Source: Parachlamydia sp. AcF125 (GTDB lineage: Bacteria; Chlamydiota; Chlamydiia; Chlamydiales; Parachlamydiaceae). From it: 64,000 nt of DNA. Made by a program: the position numbers and the translations under genes. Below, in pieces: positions 9,127-17,885 of the stretch. Location: positions 124,001-188,000 of the forward strand of contig NZ_JAEMUD010000003.1 in assembly GCF_018342475.1 (NCBI RefSeq), in the 5' to 3' direction. The notes under the pieces were generated by a model that saw only the letters and a list, made by a program, of their open reading frames with translations, did no database searches and was not told the origin of the DNA. Position 1 is the first letter of the stretch. Every line of letters begins with the position of its first letter.

Positions 9127-9729
9127 ATGTCAGGTCAGTCTATTTTTTCAATTGCACTCACCCTGTTTTTAGTGACCAATCCTATAGGAAATGCTCCCGC
9201 AATTATTGCCTTGATTAAAGATTTTGACTTTTCCCGTCAAAAAATAATCATGCTGCGGGAGGCAATCTTTTCTCTTATTCTAGCTCTTTTCTTTCAGTAC
9301 GGTGGAGAAGTTTTTTTAAATACTTTATCCATTGAACGCTATACTGTTTCTCTGTGTGGGGGAACATTGCTATTTCTGATTTCCCTGAGTATGATCTTTC
9401 CCTACCTACATGAGGAAGCGATTAAAGTAACCAAGCATGAGCCTTTTTTTGTTCCGATTGCCACACCCATTCTATCAGGTCCTGGCTTGCTATCCATTAT
9501 TATGCTACTCTCTTCACAAGTCTCTAGCAATTTCGAGATGTCCCTTGCCATTTTACTTGCTTGGGTCGGAGTATCTTTTGTTCTTCTAATTGCTCCTTAT
9601 TTAAATAAAGTTTTAGGAAAACGGGGGCTAGTAGCTCTAGAACAGCTGATGGGGCTTGTACTTTCTATCCTTTCAACAGACATGCTTATCAAAGGTATTG
9701 AGCAATTCATTTTATCAATTCGAGGTTAA
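9127..9729 (+). CDS. MarC-family (UPF0056) membrane protein, copy 1
   Basis: A 200-residue, roughly six-helix integral membrane protein of the MarC/UPF0056 family. Hallmarks are the N-terminal LFLVTNPIGNAPAIIALIKD and the central PIATPILSGPGLLSIIML. The biochemical role of the family is not established. It is followed after 7 bases by a second, divergent copy, suggesting a two-subunit membrane complex or recent specialisation. Confidence 0.85.
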   Translation: MSGQSIFSIALTLFLVTNPIGNAPAIIALIKDFDFSRQKIIMLREAIFSLILALFFQYGGEVFLNTLSIERYTVSLCGGTLLFLISLSMIFPYLHEEAIKVTKHEPFFVPIATPILSGPGLLSIIMLLSSQVSSNFEMSLAILLAWVGVSFVLLIAPYLNKVLGKRGLVALEQLMGLVLSILSTDMLIKGIEQFILSIRG

Positions 9730-9736
9730 ATTCTTC

Positions 9737-10342
9737 ATGGAAGATCTTTCACTTTTTTCTATCACCTTAGTCCTATTTTTAATTATGGATCCTTTAGGCA
9801 ATATCGCTCCATTTAGGGAAATGCTAAAAAAAATTGAACCCCAGAAGCAAAAACAGGTTATTCTCCGAGAAATGCTGATTGCTTTGTTTGCAATCCTAGT
9901 CTTCAATTTTTTGGGCGAAGTCATCTTTGAATATTTGCAAGTCACAGGAACAACTGTGCAGATCTCCTCTGGAATTATTCTATTCTTGGGAGCTTTAAAA
10001 ATTTTATTCTCCTCCAGAGATAATCCCAGAAGCAACCTCCCTCAAGAAGAGCCTTTTATCATCCCTTTAGCAATCCCTTTGGTTGCCGGCCCGTCCCTTT
10101 TAGCAACAGTTATGCTCTACGCCGAAATGCAAACGAGCATTCCTCTGATGCTTGGAGGGATATTTATCGCTTGGGGGCTTGCCTCCACCATCCTTCTCTT
10201 CTCTAATCGGCTACATGCTTTGCTTGGAAATAGTGGATTGATAGCTTGTGAAAAGCTGATGGGAATGGTGCTAATTTTATTAGCGATTCAACGCTTTCTT
10301 GAAGGAGTTGAAAATTTTATTAAAACATTACCCCCTGCATGA
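9737..10342 (+). CDS. MarC-family (UPF0056) membrane protein, copy 2
   Basis: About 201 residues with the same layout as its neighbour: LFLIMDPLGNIAPFREML near the N terminus and PLAIPLVAGPSLLATVML in the middle. The frame opens earlier, but the ATG at 9737 follows a CGAGGT ribosome site and aligns with copy 1. Its stop overlaps the truA start by four bases (ATGA), so translation of truA is probably coupled to it. Function is unknown, as for the family. Confidence 0.85.
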   Translation: MEDLSLFSITLVLFLIMDPLGNIAPFREMLKKIEPQKQKQVILREMLIALFAILVFNFLGEVIFEYLQVTGTTVQISSGIILFLGALKILFSSRDNPRSNLPQEEPFIIPLAIPLVAGPSLLATVMLYAEMQTSIPLMLGGIFIAWGLASTILLFSNRLHALLGNSGLIACEKLMGMVLILLAIQRFLEGVENFIKTLPPA

Positions 10343-11088
10343 TAAATATTCGCTTAACAATCTCCTATGACGGGGGACGTTTCCTTGGCTGGCAAAAGAC
10401 CTCAATAGGTCCTAGTATTGAAGAAAGCTTAGAAAATGCCCTCCGCCAAATTCTGCAAGAAACCATCGCCTTGCAAGCTGCAAGTCGCACGGATGCCGGA
10501 GTACATGCCCACGAGCAGGTGGTGAATTTTTTCACCGCCAAATCCCTTGATTTGAGGAGACTTTCGAAAAGCTTAAATGGTTTACTTCCTAAAGATATCG
10601 TGGTACTCGACGCACAGCTCGCCCCGCATAATTTTCATCCAACTTTAGATTGTCTATCGAAAGAATACCGTTATTCCATTTCAACAGGGCCTATTCAATC
10701 TCCAGATCGCAGATTCTATGCTTGGCATTGCCCTGGTTTTTTAGATAAAGAGCTTATGCAAAAAGCGGCCATGCACCTGGCTGGCGTTCATGATTTTTCG
10801 GCTTTTTGCAACTTTAAAAAAAACGAAGGATATACCCACTACGTGAGAGAGGTCTCGAGTATTCAAATCTGTGAGACTTCCTCTGATGATTTTTACTTTC
10901 AGGTCATTGGAAAATCTTTTTTATATAAAATGGTGCGAAATATTGTAGGCACCTTAATTTATGTAGGCAAAGGTAAGCTGCAGTGCGACGATCTTCCCCT
11001 TTTATTAAAAGGGGGAGATCGCACGAAAATAGGAATGACCGCTCCGGCTCATGGCTTAACCCTCTATCGCTTAAGCTATTCGAACTGA
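10339..11088 (+). CDS. truA: tRNA pseudouridine synthase A
   Basis: TruA converts uridines 38-40 in tRNA anticodon arms to pseudouridine. The 249-residue protein has the catalytic SRTDAGVHA motif (Asp52), N-terminal SYDGGRFLGWQ and the later FLYKMVRNIVGTL helix. The length is normal. It overlaps the upstream MarC gene by 4 bases, and its 3' end overlaps the convergent DUF368 gene by 18 bases. Confidence 0.95.
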   Translation: MINIRLTISYDGGRFLGWQKTSIGPSIEESLENALRQILQETIALQAASRTDAGVHAHEQVVNFFTAKSLDLRRLSKSLNGLLPKDIVVLDAQLAPHNFHPTLDCLSKEYRYSISTGPIQSPDRRFYAWHCPGFLDKELMQKAAMHLAGVHDFSAFCNFKKNEGYTHYVREVSSIQICETSSDDFYFQVIGKSFLYKMVRNIVGTLIYVGKGKLQCDDLPLLLKGGDRTKIGMTAPAHGLTLYRLSYSN

Positions 11089-12306
11089 CTGCTTAGATTT
11101 TAAATAAGAGACACCTAGTTCGATCCCCCCAACCAAGGCGAAGGTCGCACAAGCAGTTCCAAAACCGCTCCAAAATAAGGCAGAATCTAAAGCTGGCATA
11201 AAAGGTTCAGTTGGGCTTAGCTGGATCCCTTTTTCCAAATGCAAGGGCAAAAGAAAGTAGTGATAGTGCCAAAAAGGCCAAATTGTATGGCTCGCCCCCA
11301 ACATAGCCCCTGATAAAAAGGCTATTGAGCTTTGATAATAATGGAGCAAAAGCCAACTCAATAGCCTGCAAAAGAGCATCCCCCCCAGCAAAATTCCTAA
11401 ACCCAGGTTTAGAAGAATATAAAAAGCCTCTGAGTCAAAGCTAAATAACCTTAAGCTTTTGACAAAGTCTGCCACAGCAGCAATAGCGGTGGGGTAGACG
11501 CCTAAAACAGTCAAAATATAGCTACCCGAAATACCGGGAAGCAGCATGGCGCTAATCGCAAGCATCCCAGCAAATATTAGCCAAGGATCTATCCATGAGC
11601 GAGATGAAACCAGCTGTAAATCTTTCAACTGAAAGGACTGCTGTAATTCCCGATCAAGCACCCATGTTTTTTCATCGATCATTTTCTTCGAGGCCATCGC
11701 AGAAAGCGTGGCAGAGGGAACACACGTTAACACATGAGTAGAGGGAATATAATTTTGAACCGCTCTAGTATCTACTTGGATTTGGATAGACTCGGGCAAA
11801 AACACGTCAAAGAGTTTTTCACCCGCCTTTGGGAGAGGGAGGGGGCCTGTTAAAAAATAAGCCATAAGCAGCCCCAAAAAAAGCGTTAAAGCATCCTGCC
11901 ATCTCCATGGAGCTATTTGTTTGAGACAAAAATAGGCCGAAGCAGCAATCAACCCGCAAAAGCCCGCATATAAAAAAGTGCGGTAACTTTCATGATTTAA
12001 AATACAATCAAAAATCTCAGCTAAAGAGGCTATGGCGAGACCCATTCCCCCCAATAAAGGCAACAAAAAAGGCCAAGCAACCGCTTGAAAAAATGCCTGG
12101 AATTCACCCCGAAGTAATAATTTAAAAGCTGAAAAGTTTAAACTTTTAATACTCTGAATAAGCTGCGCATAAAACCCCATTAAAAAAGCAACCGTACCGC
12201 CAGAAATGCCTGGAACGAGATCGCAAGCCCCCATGCAAAACCCTGACAGCAAAATCTTTAGCCCTTTTTTCCAGTTCATGCTCTTTGCAATAGGGTTAAA
12301 AGCCAT
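11071..12306 (-). CDS. DUF368 membrane protein (polyprenyl-phosphate transporter family) with a soluble insert
   Basis: This 411-residue membrane protein has the two DUF368 repeats: DLVPGISGGTVAFLMG (about 29-44) and MLLPGISGSYILTVLG (about 253-268). DUF368 proteins (PopT type) have been linked to recycling of undecaprenyl phosphate across the membrane. Between the halves lies an extra hydrophilic stretch of about 85 residues (roughly 155-238), making it longer than usual family members. It begins one base before the rodZ stop ends (TAATG), so the two are translationally coupled. Confidence 0.8.
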   Translation of the reverse strand: MAFNPIAKSMNWKKGLKILLSGFCMGACDLVPGISGGTVAFLMGFYAQLIQSIKSLNFSAFKLLLRGEFQAFFQAVAWPFLLPLLGGMGLAIASLAEIFDCILNHESYRTFLYAGFCGLIAASAYFCLKQIAPWRWQDALTLFLGLLMAYFLTGPLPLPKAGEKLFDVFLPESIQIQVDTRAVQNYIPSTHVLTCVPSATLSAMASKKMIDEKTWVLDRELQQSFQLKDLQLVSSRSWIDPWLIFAGMLAISAMLLPGISGSYILTVLGVYPTAIAAVADFVKSLRLFSFDSEAFYILLNLGLGILLGGMLFCRLLSWLLLHYYQSSIAFLSGAMLGASHTIWPFWHYHYFLLPLHLEKGIQLSPTEPFMPALDSALFWSGFGTACATFALVGGIELGVSYLKSKQSVRIA

Positions 12307-12758
12307 TAAAGAACCTCAAGGACCTTCGCTAAATACCAAGCAGCGCCTAAAATGGCAATAAACGCGCCCACCCACATGGCATTGGGAAACCACTTAATAC
12401 CAGCTCCAGGATTGCCTCGCATTTCCAAAGTTCCGATTCCATAAGAAAATTCTTGAGAAATCCCTTTGTTAAAAATATGAGGGAATTCCTTAACTAACTT
12501 TTCTCCATCTACTCCCAAAAATGAAGCATATTGCTTAACAAACCCTTGGGCATAAATAGGAGAAATGACTTTTTGTAATTCCCCTTCCTCGATAGCTTGT
12601 AAATAACTCATGCGAATGGAAGTTCCATTTTCGACTTCTTTAAGCGAAAGATTTAATTCTTTTCGTTTGTGTTTAAAAATTTCACCCAAATTTTTGGCTT
12701 CTTCTTTCATGTGATCTATCAGTAAAACTGATCTCCTCTCCTGGTTAAAATTCTGCAT
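12306..12758 (-). CDS. rodZ: RodZ-like helix-turn-helix membrane protein, no periplasmic domain
   Basis: A 150-residue protein with an N-terminal RodZ/YfgA helix-turn-helix (GEIFKHKRKELNLSLKEV, then SYLQAIEEGE and PIYAQGFVKQYASFLGVD) and one C-terminal membrane helix (about 125-148). E. coli RodZ is about 340 residues and has a periplasmic domain, which is missing here as in reported chlamydial RodZ. It anchors MreB, which drives division in chlamydiae. The gene overlaps the DUF368 start and is divergent from rnhC, a linkage also found in Chlamydia. The start could instead be the ATG at 12710. Confidence 0.85.
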   Translation of the reverse strand: MQNFNQERRSVLLIDHMKEEAKNLGEIFKHKRKELNLSLKEVENGTSIRMSYLQAIEEGELQKVISPIYAQGFVKQYASFLGVDGEKLVKEFPHIFNKGISQEFSYGIGTLEMRGNPGAGIKWFPNAMWVGAFIAILGAAWYLAKVLEVL

Positions 12759-12941
12759 TCTTTCTATTCCTAATCATTTATACAGGAAAATGAATTAATC
12801 TTAAACCAAGTTGCTTTTGTTAGGGTGTAAAAAGGGAGGTTTTAACTTTTTGTGGCAATACAGAACCCTTTTCTCCATTTTTCACATGGAACCAAATTAA
12901 GGATTCTGTATACTGGCTGAAAACCTTATTCTCTTTGGTAC

Positions 12942-13856
12942 ATGCAAGATAAAACCCATCCCCATACGTTCGTTACGGCTATCGATCTTTCTTTAGCAAA
13001 GCAACTGCAAAGCGACCTTTTAGAGCAAGGCTTTGAGCTGTCAACACCGCCCTATACCCTTTTTTCTGCGAAAAAAAAGGGGGTTTCCTGCACCCTCTAT
13101 CAATCAGGGAAATTGACCGTCCAAGGAAAAGATAAAGGCCCTTTTATCGAGTTCTATCTCGAACCTCACTTTTTAAAAACTTGCGCTTACACCTATCCTG
13201 AACAGGTCGTGACGCCCCATGAAAACCTCCTTGCCCGTATTGGAGTAGATGAATCCGGAAAAGGAGATTTTTTTGGCCCTTTATGCATAGCGGGTGTTTT
13301 TGCCCAAGGCCCAGACATCCCCCGCCTTAAGTCGCTTGGAGTCCGAGATTCCAAAATGATTGCAGATAAAGAGGTCTTAAAAATAAGCTCTAAAATCCGA
13401 GAATCCTTTCTCTATCATATCGTGCGCATCAACCCCCTAAAATACAATGAACTGTATGGAAAATTCCTTAATCTTAATCGCCTATTAGGGTGGGGACATG
13501 CCACTACCATTGAGAATCTAGTTGAAGTAACCCAGTGCAAAGAGGTGGTGATCGACCAATTCGCTGCTGAACATGTGGTAATCACAGCCTTAAATAGAAA
13601 AAAACTTTTAATCAATCTTACCCAAAGACATCGAGCCGAAGAAGATATCATTGTAGCCGCGGCCTCCATTTTGGCGCGCGCTGCTTTTTTAGAAGGGCTC
13701 GAAAAGTTACGCCAAGAGTTCAATCTTCCTTTCCCTAAAGGAGCTTCTTTTAAAACGATCGAAGTGGGAAAACAATTTGTTAAGCAATATGGAAAAGAGG
13801 CTTTAGAAAAAGTTTGTAAACTTCATTTTAAAACGCTTGACTCAATTTTAAATTAA
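12942..13856 (+). CDS. rnhC: Ribonuclease HIII
   Basis: RNase HIII removes RNA from RNA-DNA hybrids. The 304-residue protein has an N-terminal TBP-like substrate-binding domain (about 1-90) and a catalytic domain with IGVDESGKGDFFGPL (first Asp and Glu), VRDSKM and EEDIIVAAASILARA. It differs from the RNase HII encoded at 43324-44085, so the organism has both. It is divergent from rodZ. Confidence 0.93.
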   Translation: MQDKTHPHTFVTAIDLSLAKQLQSDLLEQGFELSTPPYTLFSAKKKGVSCTLYQSGKLTVQGKDKGPFIEFYLEPHFLKTCAYTYPEQVVTPHENLLARIGVDESGKGDFFGPLCIAGVFAQGPDIPRLKSLGVRDSKMIADKEVLKISSKIRESFLYHIVRINPLKYNELYGKFLNLNRLLGWGHATTIENLVEVTQCKEVVIDQFAAEHVVITALNRKKLLINLTQRHRAEEDIIVAAASILARAAFLEGLEKLRQEFNLPFPKGASFKTIEVGKQFVKQYGKEALEKVCKLHFKTLDSILN

Positions 13857-13896
13857 CCTCAAAATTAAGAAAAACCCTTTAAATAAAGACAACTCC

Positions 13897-14337
13897 ATGA
13901 ACTCGCAGACACTTTGGCTCATGACTTTGTTAGTTTTAGTAGGAATGGGCATTTTATTTTTAATGAATTTTACCCCTGCCCTTCATCAGGCAACTCTTGA
14001 AAAAAAACAGCTCGATTTAAACGATATTAAAACGATTACCATTGAGCGAGAAGGGAAGCCTCATACCTTAAGTCTTGAGCAACAGATTGAGTTAATTAAG
14101 TATCTAAATCTCGCACATCCTGTTCAAAAGAGCCCCCATGAAAATCAGCTCGATCCCATAGACTTTGAAAAAATTACTGTCTATCGCTTTAAACATCCAG
14201 AGCTTACCATTATCCCTGTGGGCTACATGGGGCCAAATCTTCTCTTTTCCTCTCTCGAATTAAACCCTTCCGGTTATATGCGCGACTCTAGCGAGGGAAA
14301 ATTTAAAAATTTTATCGCACAATCTATAGAAAAATAG
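13897..14337 (+). CDS. Membrane-anchored hypothetical protein
   Basis: A 146-residue protein with one N-terminal membrane segment (about 5-28, or an uncleaved signal) and a soluble domain outside. I do not recognise a family. Its stop codon (TAG 14335-14337) lies just before the recN start, so the two are probably one transcript with rnhC upstream. The predicted beta-rich middle (DIKTITIEREGKPHTLSLEQ) resembles no motif I can name. Confidence 0.7.
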   Translation: MNSQTLWLMTLLVLVGMGILFLMNFTPALHQATLEKKQLDLNDIKTITIEREGKPHTLSLEQQIELIKYLNLAHPVQKSPHENQLDPIDFEKITVYRFKHPELTIIPVGYMGPNLLFSSLELNPSGYMRDSSEGKFKNFIAQSIEK

Positions 14338-14351
14338 TGATATTTGCTTTT

Positions 14352-15989
14352 ATGCTAAAACATCTTATCATTCGTAACCTTATCCTTATCGAATATGTTG
14401 AAATCCCTTTTGAAAATCATTTAAACGTTCTTTCAGGAGAAACGGGCGCAGGGAAATCCGCCATTATGCATGCCCTTGCCTTGATTGCAGGTGCCAGAGC
14501 TGATTCTAGCTTTATTAGAAATGGGACAGAAAAAGGCAGCGTGGAAGCCATATTTGACATTGAGCGTTTGCCCACCGTCTGCCATCTTTTGGAAGAAGCT
14601 GGGATTGAGCACACTCTAGAAGAAGAGCTTATCATTCGACGAGAAATCTCTCCTCAGGGAAAAAGTAGGGCGTTTATCAACAATCAATTTGTGCAACAAG
14701 CCTTGTTAAAGAAAGTTGGCGAGCAACTGATTGAAATGATTAGTCAACACGCCACTCAGGACCTTTTTTCCACCGAACATCACCGCTCGGTCTTGGATCT
14801 TTACGGGTCTCATCATCTCTTACTTAATCAATTCCAACAGAATTGGGACAAGGAGAACGCGCTTAGGAAAAAAATTGAGCAATTAATTTCAGCTGAAGCC
14901 CAAAGGCTGCGCGACATTGAGGTCTGCCTGTATGAATTGGAAGAGCTGGATGAAGCGCGCTTAAAAAATGGGGAAGATGAAGAGTTATTTGCCGAGTACT
15001 CGCTCCTTTCTAACAGTGAAGAGCGTTTATCTAAAAGCCAAACTGTTTATCAAGGCTTGCAATCTAAACGAGAAGCGGTGCTTCCCCTTCTGAATCAATA
15101 TGTGCTTGTCTTAGAAAGATTGGCTTCCTTGGATCCAACCACGCAAGAAATTTATCAATCCTGCCACCATGCGCGCCTGGAATTGCAAGAAGTTGCTTAT
15201 TCTCTCCAAGCTTACATAAATAAAATCGATGTTTGCCCTGAAAGAATCCAAACGATTAATGAACGACTAGCCCTCATTAATAAACTGAAAAGAAAATATG
15301 GCTCTTCCATTGAAGAAATTCAAGCTTACCAAGAAAAAACCAAGCAGAAGCTGCATGCGCTAGAAAACGTGTTGAGTGAAATAGAAATTCTGCAAGAAGA
15401 GGTGGCTAAACTCACTGAAAGTAATACCGAACTCTGCCAAAAACTTTCCACGCAAAGAAAAACTACCGCCAAATTATTAGAAGAGGCTCTGGAAAAAGAG
15501 CTTCGCACTCTCAATATGCCGAAAGTTAAATTTCATGTGAGAATTTCCCCCCAACTGAGAAACCGAATGGGGGATGATCATATTGAATTTTTCCTCTCTC
15601 CCAATATTGGGGAAAAAGAGATCGCCATTCGAGAATGTGCCAGCGGGGGTGAGCTTTCAAGATTAATGCTAGCCTTGCAAACGCTGTTAGCTGGCCGTGG
15701 ACAAATTCCTACTTTAATCTTCGACGAAATCGATGCGAATATTGGAGGAGAAACAGCCTCTATTGTGGGAGAAAAGCTGAAAGAAATTGGGCAAAAGCAT
15801 CAAGTATTATGCATTACCCACTTTCCACAAGTTGCCCAGCATGCCTTTGCTCATTGGCATATCTTTAAACAAGAAAAAGAAGGGCGCACATACTCTTCTA
15901 TCGAGCGGTTGGATAAGAAAAAACGGCAAGCAGAGCTTGCACGCATGGCCGGAAAAGGGCAAATCAAAGACGCCCTAATTGGCGCCTGA
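14352..15989 (+). CDS. recN: DNA repair ATPase RecN
   Basis: RecN is an SMC-like ATPase of recombinational double-strand break repair. The protein has about 545 residues with Walker A GETGAGKSA near the N terminus, long central coiled coils, the signature CASGGELSRLMLALQ, and Walker B PTLIFDEIDANIGG near the C terminus. A GTG five codons earlier also opens the frame, but the ATG at 14352 begins the family-typical MLKHLIIRN. It follows the 146-residue gene closely. A normal TGA stop ends it. Confidence 0.93.
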   Translation: MLKHLIIRNLILIEYVEIPFENHLNVLSGETGAGKSAIMHALALIAGARADSSFIRNGTEKGSVEAIFDIERLPTVCHLLEEAGIEHTLEEELIIRREISPQGKSRAFINNQFVQQALLKKVGEQLIEMISQHATQDLFSTEHHRSVLDLYGSHHLLLNQFQQNWDKENALRKKIEQLISAEAQRLRDIEVCLYELEELDEARLKNGEDEELFAEYSLLSNSEERLSKSQTVYQGLQSKREAVLPLLNQYVLVLERLASLDPTTQEIYQSCHHARLELQEVAYSLQAYINKIDVCPERIQTINERLALINKLKRKYGSSIEEIQAYQEKTKQKLHALENVLSEIEILQEEVAKLTESNTELCQKLSTQRKTTAKLLEEALEKELRTLNMPKVKFHVRISPQLRNRMGDDHIEFFLSPNIGEKEIAIRECASGGELSRLMLALQTLLAGRGQIPTLIFDEIDANIGGETASIVGEKLKEIGQKHQVLCITHFPQVAQHAFAHWHIFKQEKEGRTYSSIERLDKKKRQAELARMAGKGQIKDALIGA

Positions 15990-15994
15990 GTCCT

Positions 15995-17423
15995 TTAGCA
16001 AGCGATTTTTGCATAATGGTAATGCATGCGCAATTTATAGCGATGAATCAGCCCTGCCTGAATCAAAGCTTTACTGACTTCTTCTAAAACATCTTTGAAA
16101 AAAGGAGTGGGATCTTTTGGGTCGATTTTGACATAGAGGAGCCTGCTGCCGTGATGGTTTTCCCAAATTTGGTGCACTTTTTTAGCTAACTCATCGTGGA
16201 TATTGATTGACAATGCCACCACCCTTCCCTCTGGGAGTGAATAATTACGCGACTTCTCCAGTTCCTGATTGATCGATTCCACCAGGACTTTAGCTAGCTG
16301 TTGTCGACAGGCATCTTTAAAAAGAGCGGGCAAAGCGGAATTAATTTGTTGGTTTGCCTCAACAATTTGATGAGATGAAAGGTATTGGAGATAAGTTTTT
16401 CGCTTGCTAAGTTTGCGTGCCAAGTTTGCTTTAATATCTGGGACCTTAGCTTCAAGGATACGATAATCATCCGATTTTAGTTGCGCTTTGGCCGCTTCGA
16501 GATAGGACTCCCCTAACTCTGCAGGGATGCTATTGAAAAGGCCGTTTTTCTTTCTGGCCCCTCCCTGCGTCAAGCCTGGACTAGGAGAATGACCCTTATC
16601 GGGATCGATTAAAGCGATGCGGCCTTCCCGCTTGAAAGGAAGGTTATCGTATTTAACATCTCTAAAGTTGGTAGCTGAAATAAATATAAGAAGCTGCGAA
16701 TAATTAAGCTGTGTATATTCTCTAAGTTCCGGCTCATTCCAACTATAAAGATGAATCCCTTTCTGTCCCTCATAACTGCTTGAAAAAAGGCCTACCCTTT
16801 CTTGCACAGCTACATATGTGCCGTTTACTTCCACGGCCTCTGCTTTTGGAATATGAAGGGCATATCATTTTTTCTCGGCAACCACTTGTAGCGCCTGATT
16901 TATAATATTGAGATACTCTTCAGCCCTTCGTTGATCTTCCAGCGGTTTGAACACGACATTTGGCATACGATCTAAAAAGAAGACAGTGTTTACTCCCCCT
17001 TCGAATCGCTTTTCCATTCACAAGACGACGTGGATTATTCCACTCAATCTTTTGCAAATATTCTTTTTGCTCCGGGCTCAAACCTAAGTCTGTCGCTTCT
17101 TTTACCTCTCCTGGCTGGTTGAAAATACGTAAAACGTTACTTTTAAAATGTCTAATTTCTTCAGCTATCTCTTGAATCTTTTGCGGATTGGCAGCTGGTA
17201 ATTTTGTTTTTGGCTCTGATTTTTTTGGAAGCTCAGGTTGCGATGTAGGAGGAGAAATTTGAGGAGCGACAAAAAAGCGATGTTGACGACGGGCAATCCA
17301 TTTGCCAATCCCCATGATAAGAGGGATAATCCCTGTGAGAAAGCTTACAGCTTTCAATAGATTGAGGGGGACGTTTGGTTTTACTTGAATCTGTTCAACT
17401 TTATGTCCTTCTCTACCCTTCAC
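15995..17423 (-). pseudogene. Kinase-like gene broken by a frameshift and an in-frame stop
   Basis: Two open frames join into one protein of about 475 residues. The upstream part (17423 to about 17000) has a membrane segment (about 20-40), a Pro/Lys linker and an end reading NNPRRLVNGKAIRR. After a run of five G on the coding strand (16995-16999), the sense shifts to another frame reading GGVNTVFFLDRMPNVVFKPL. A TGA (16865-16867) interrupts that frame before YALHIPKAEAVEV. The second half has kinase-like elements: VVFKPL (candidate ATP-binding Lys), RAEEYLNII, VAVQERV (hinge-like), FRDVKYDNLPF (RDxxxxN catalytic loop) and IALIDPD (metal site). Both lesions are small, so it is a recent pseudogene or contains sequencing errors. 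The GTG start is weak. Confidence 0.7.
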
Positions 17424-17885
17424 TATACAAGGCTCTATGACACGCTATCTTCTTCCTGAAAAGGAAAAATAGGCATCAAAAAAAGCTACCGATTTAAAAC
17501 CAGAATCAAAATTAATCGCACAACTAAAATTTAAAGGAATTACTTAAACAACCTCTCATTGTAATTATTTTTTAAAAGAATGATTTTTATGCTAAAAAAA
17601 GAAAGGGAATTTACAGGCTAGAATGGTTTGCTTCTGAGCCCATATATTTTTACTTTTGAAAAATTAAAGAGGTAAAAATAACTAGGGTTAAAGCAAGCAA
17701 ATCGGCTCCCCACTCTTAAGCTTAGTAAGCAGATAGCCTATTAAAGCTAAAATACACTCAACGAGTTATCTTCTTTACCTTTTCTTCAAAAAGAAAAGAA
17801 AGAAGCCTCATCTAATTCTTGACGAGATGCTTGACTTCGTATACAAATAACTACTTTTAGAACCTTTACCAAGTGGAGCTTTCAC
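17424..17885. other. Intergenic stretch, nothing recognised
   Basis: AT-rich sequence between the broken kinase-like gene and the outer-membrane protein gene, read in all frames without a supportable gene. It should hold promoters for the two divergent genes. Confidence 0.5.

Noticed and set aside
11118-11132. Sequence like a tRNA T-arm (GTTCGATCC)
   Set aside because: It lies inside the DUF368 coding frame, with no matching acceptor stem or anticodon arm around it.
16865-16867. TGA read as tryptophan (recoding)
   Set aside because: Intact genes in the window (truA, recN) end in TGA, so TGA is a normal stop. The two interrupted genes are simply broken.
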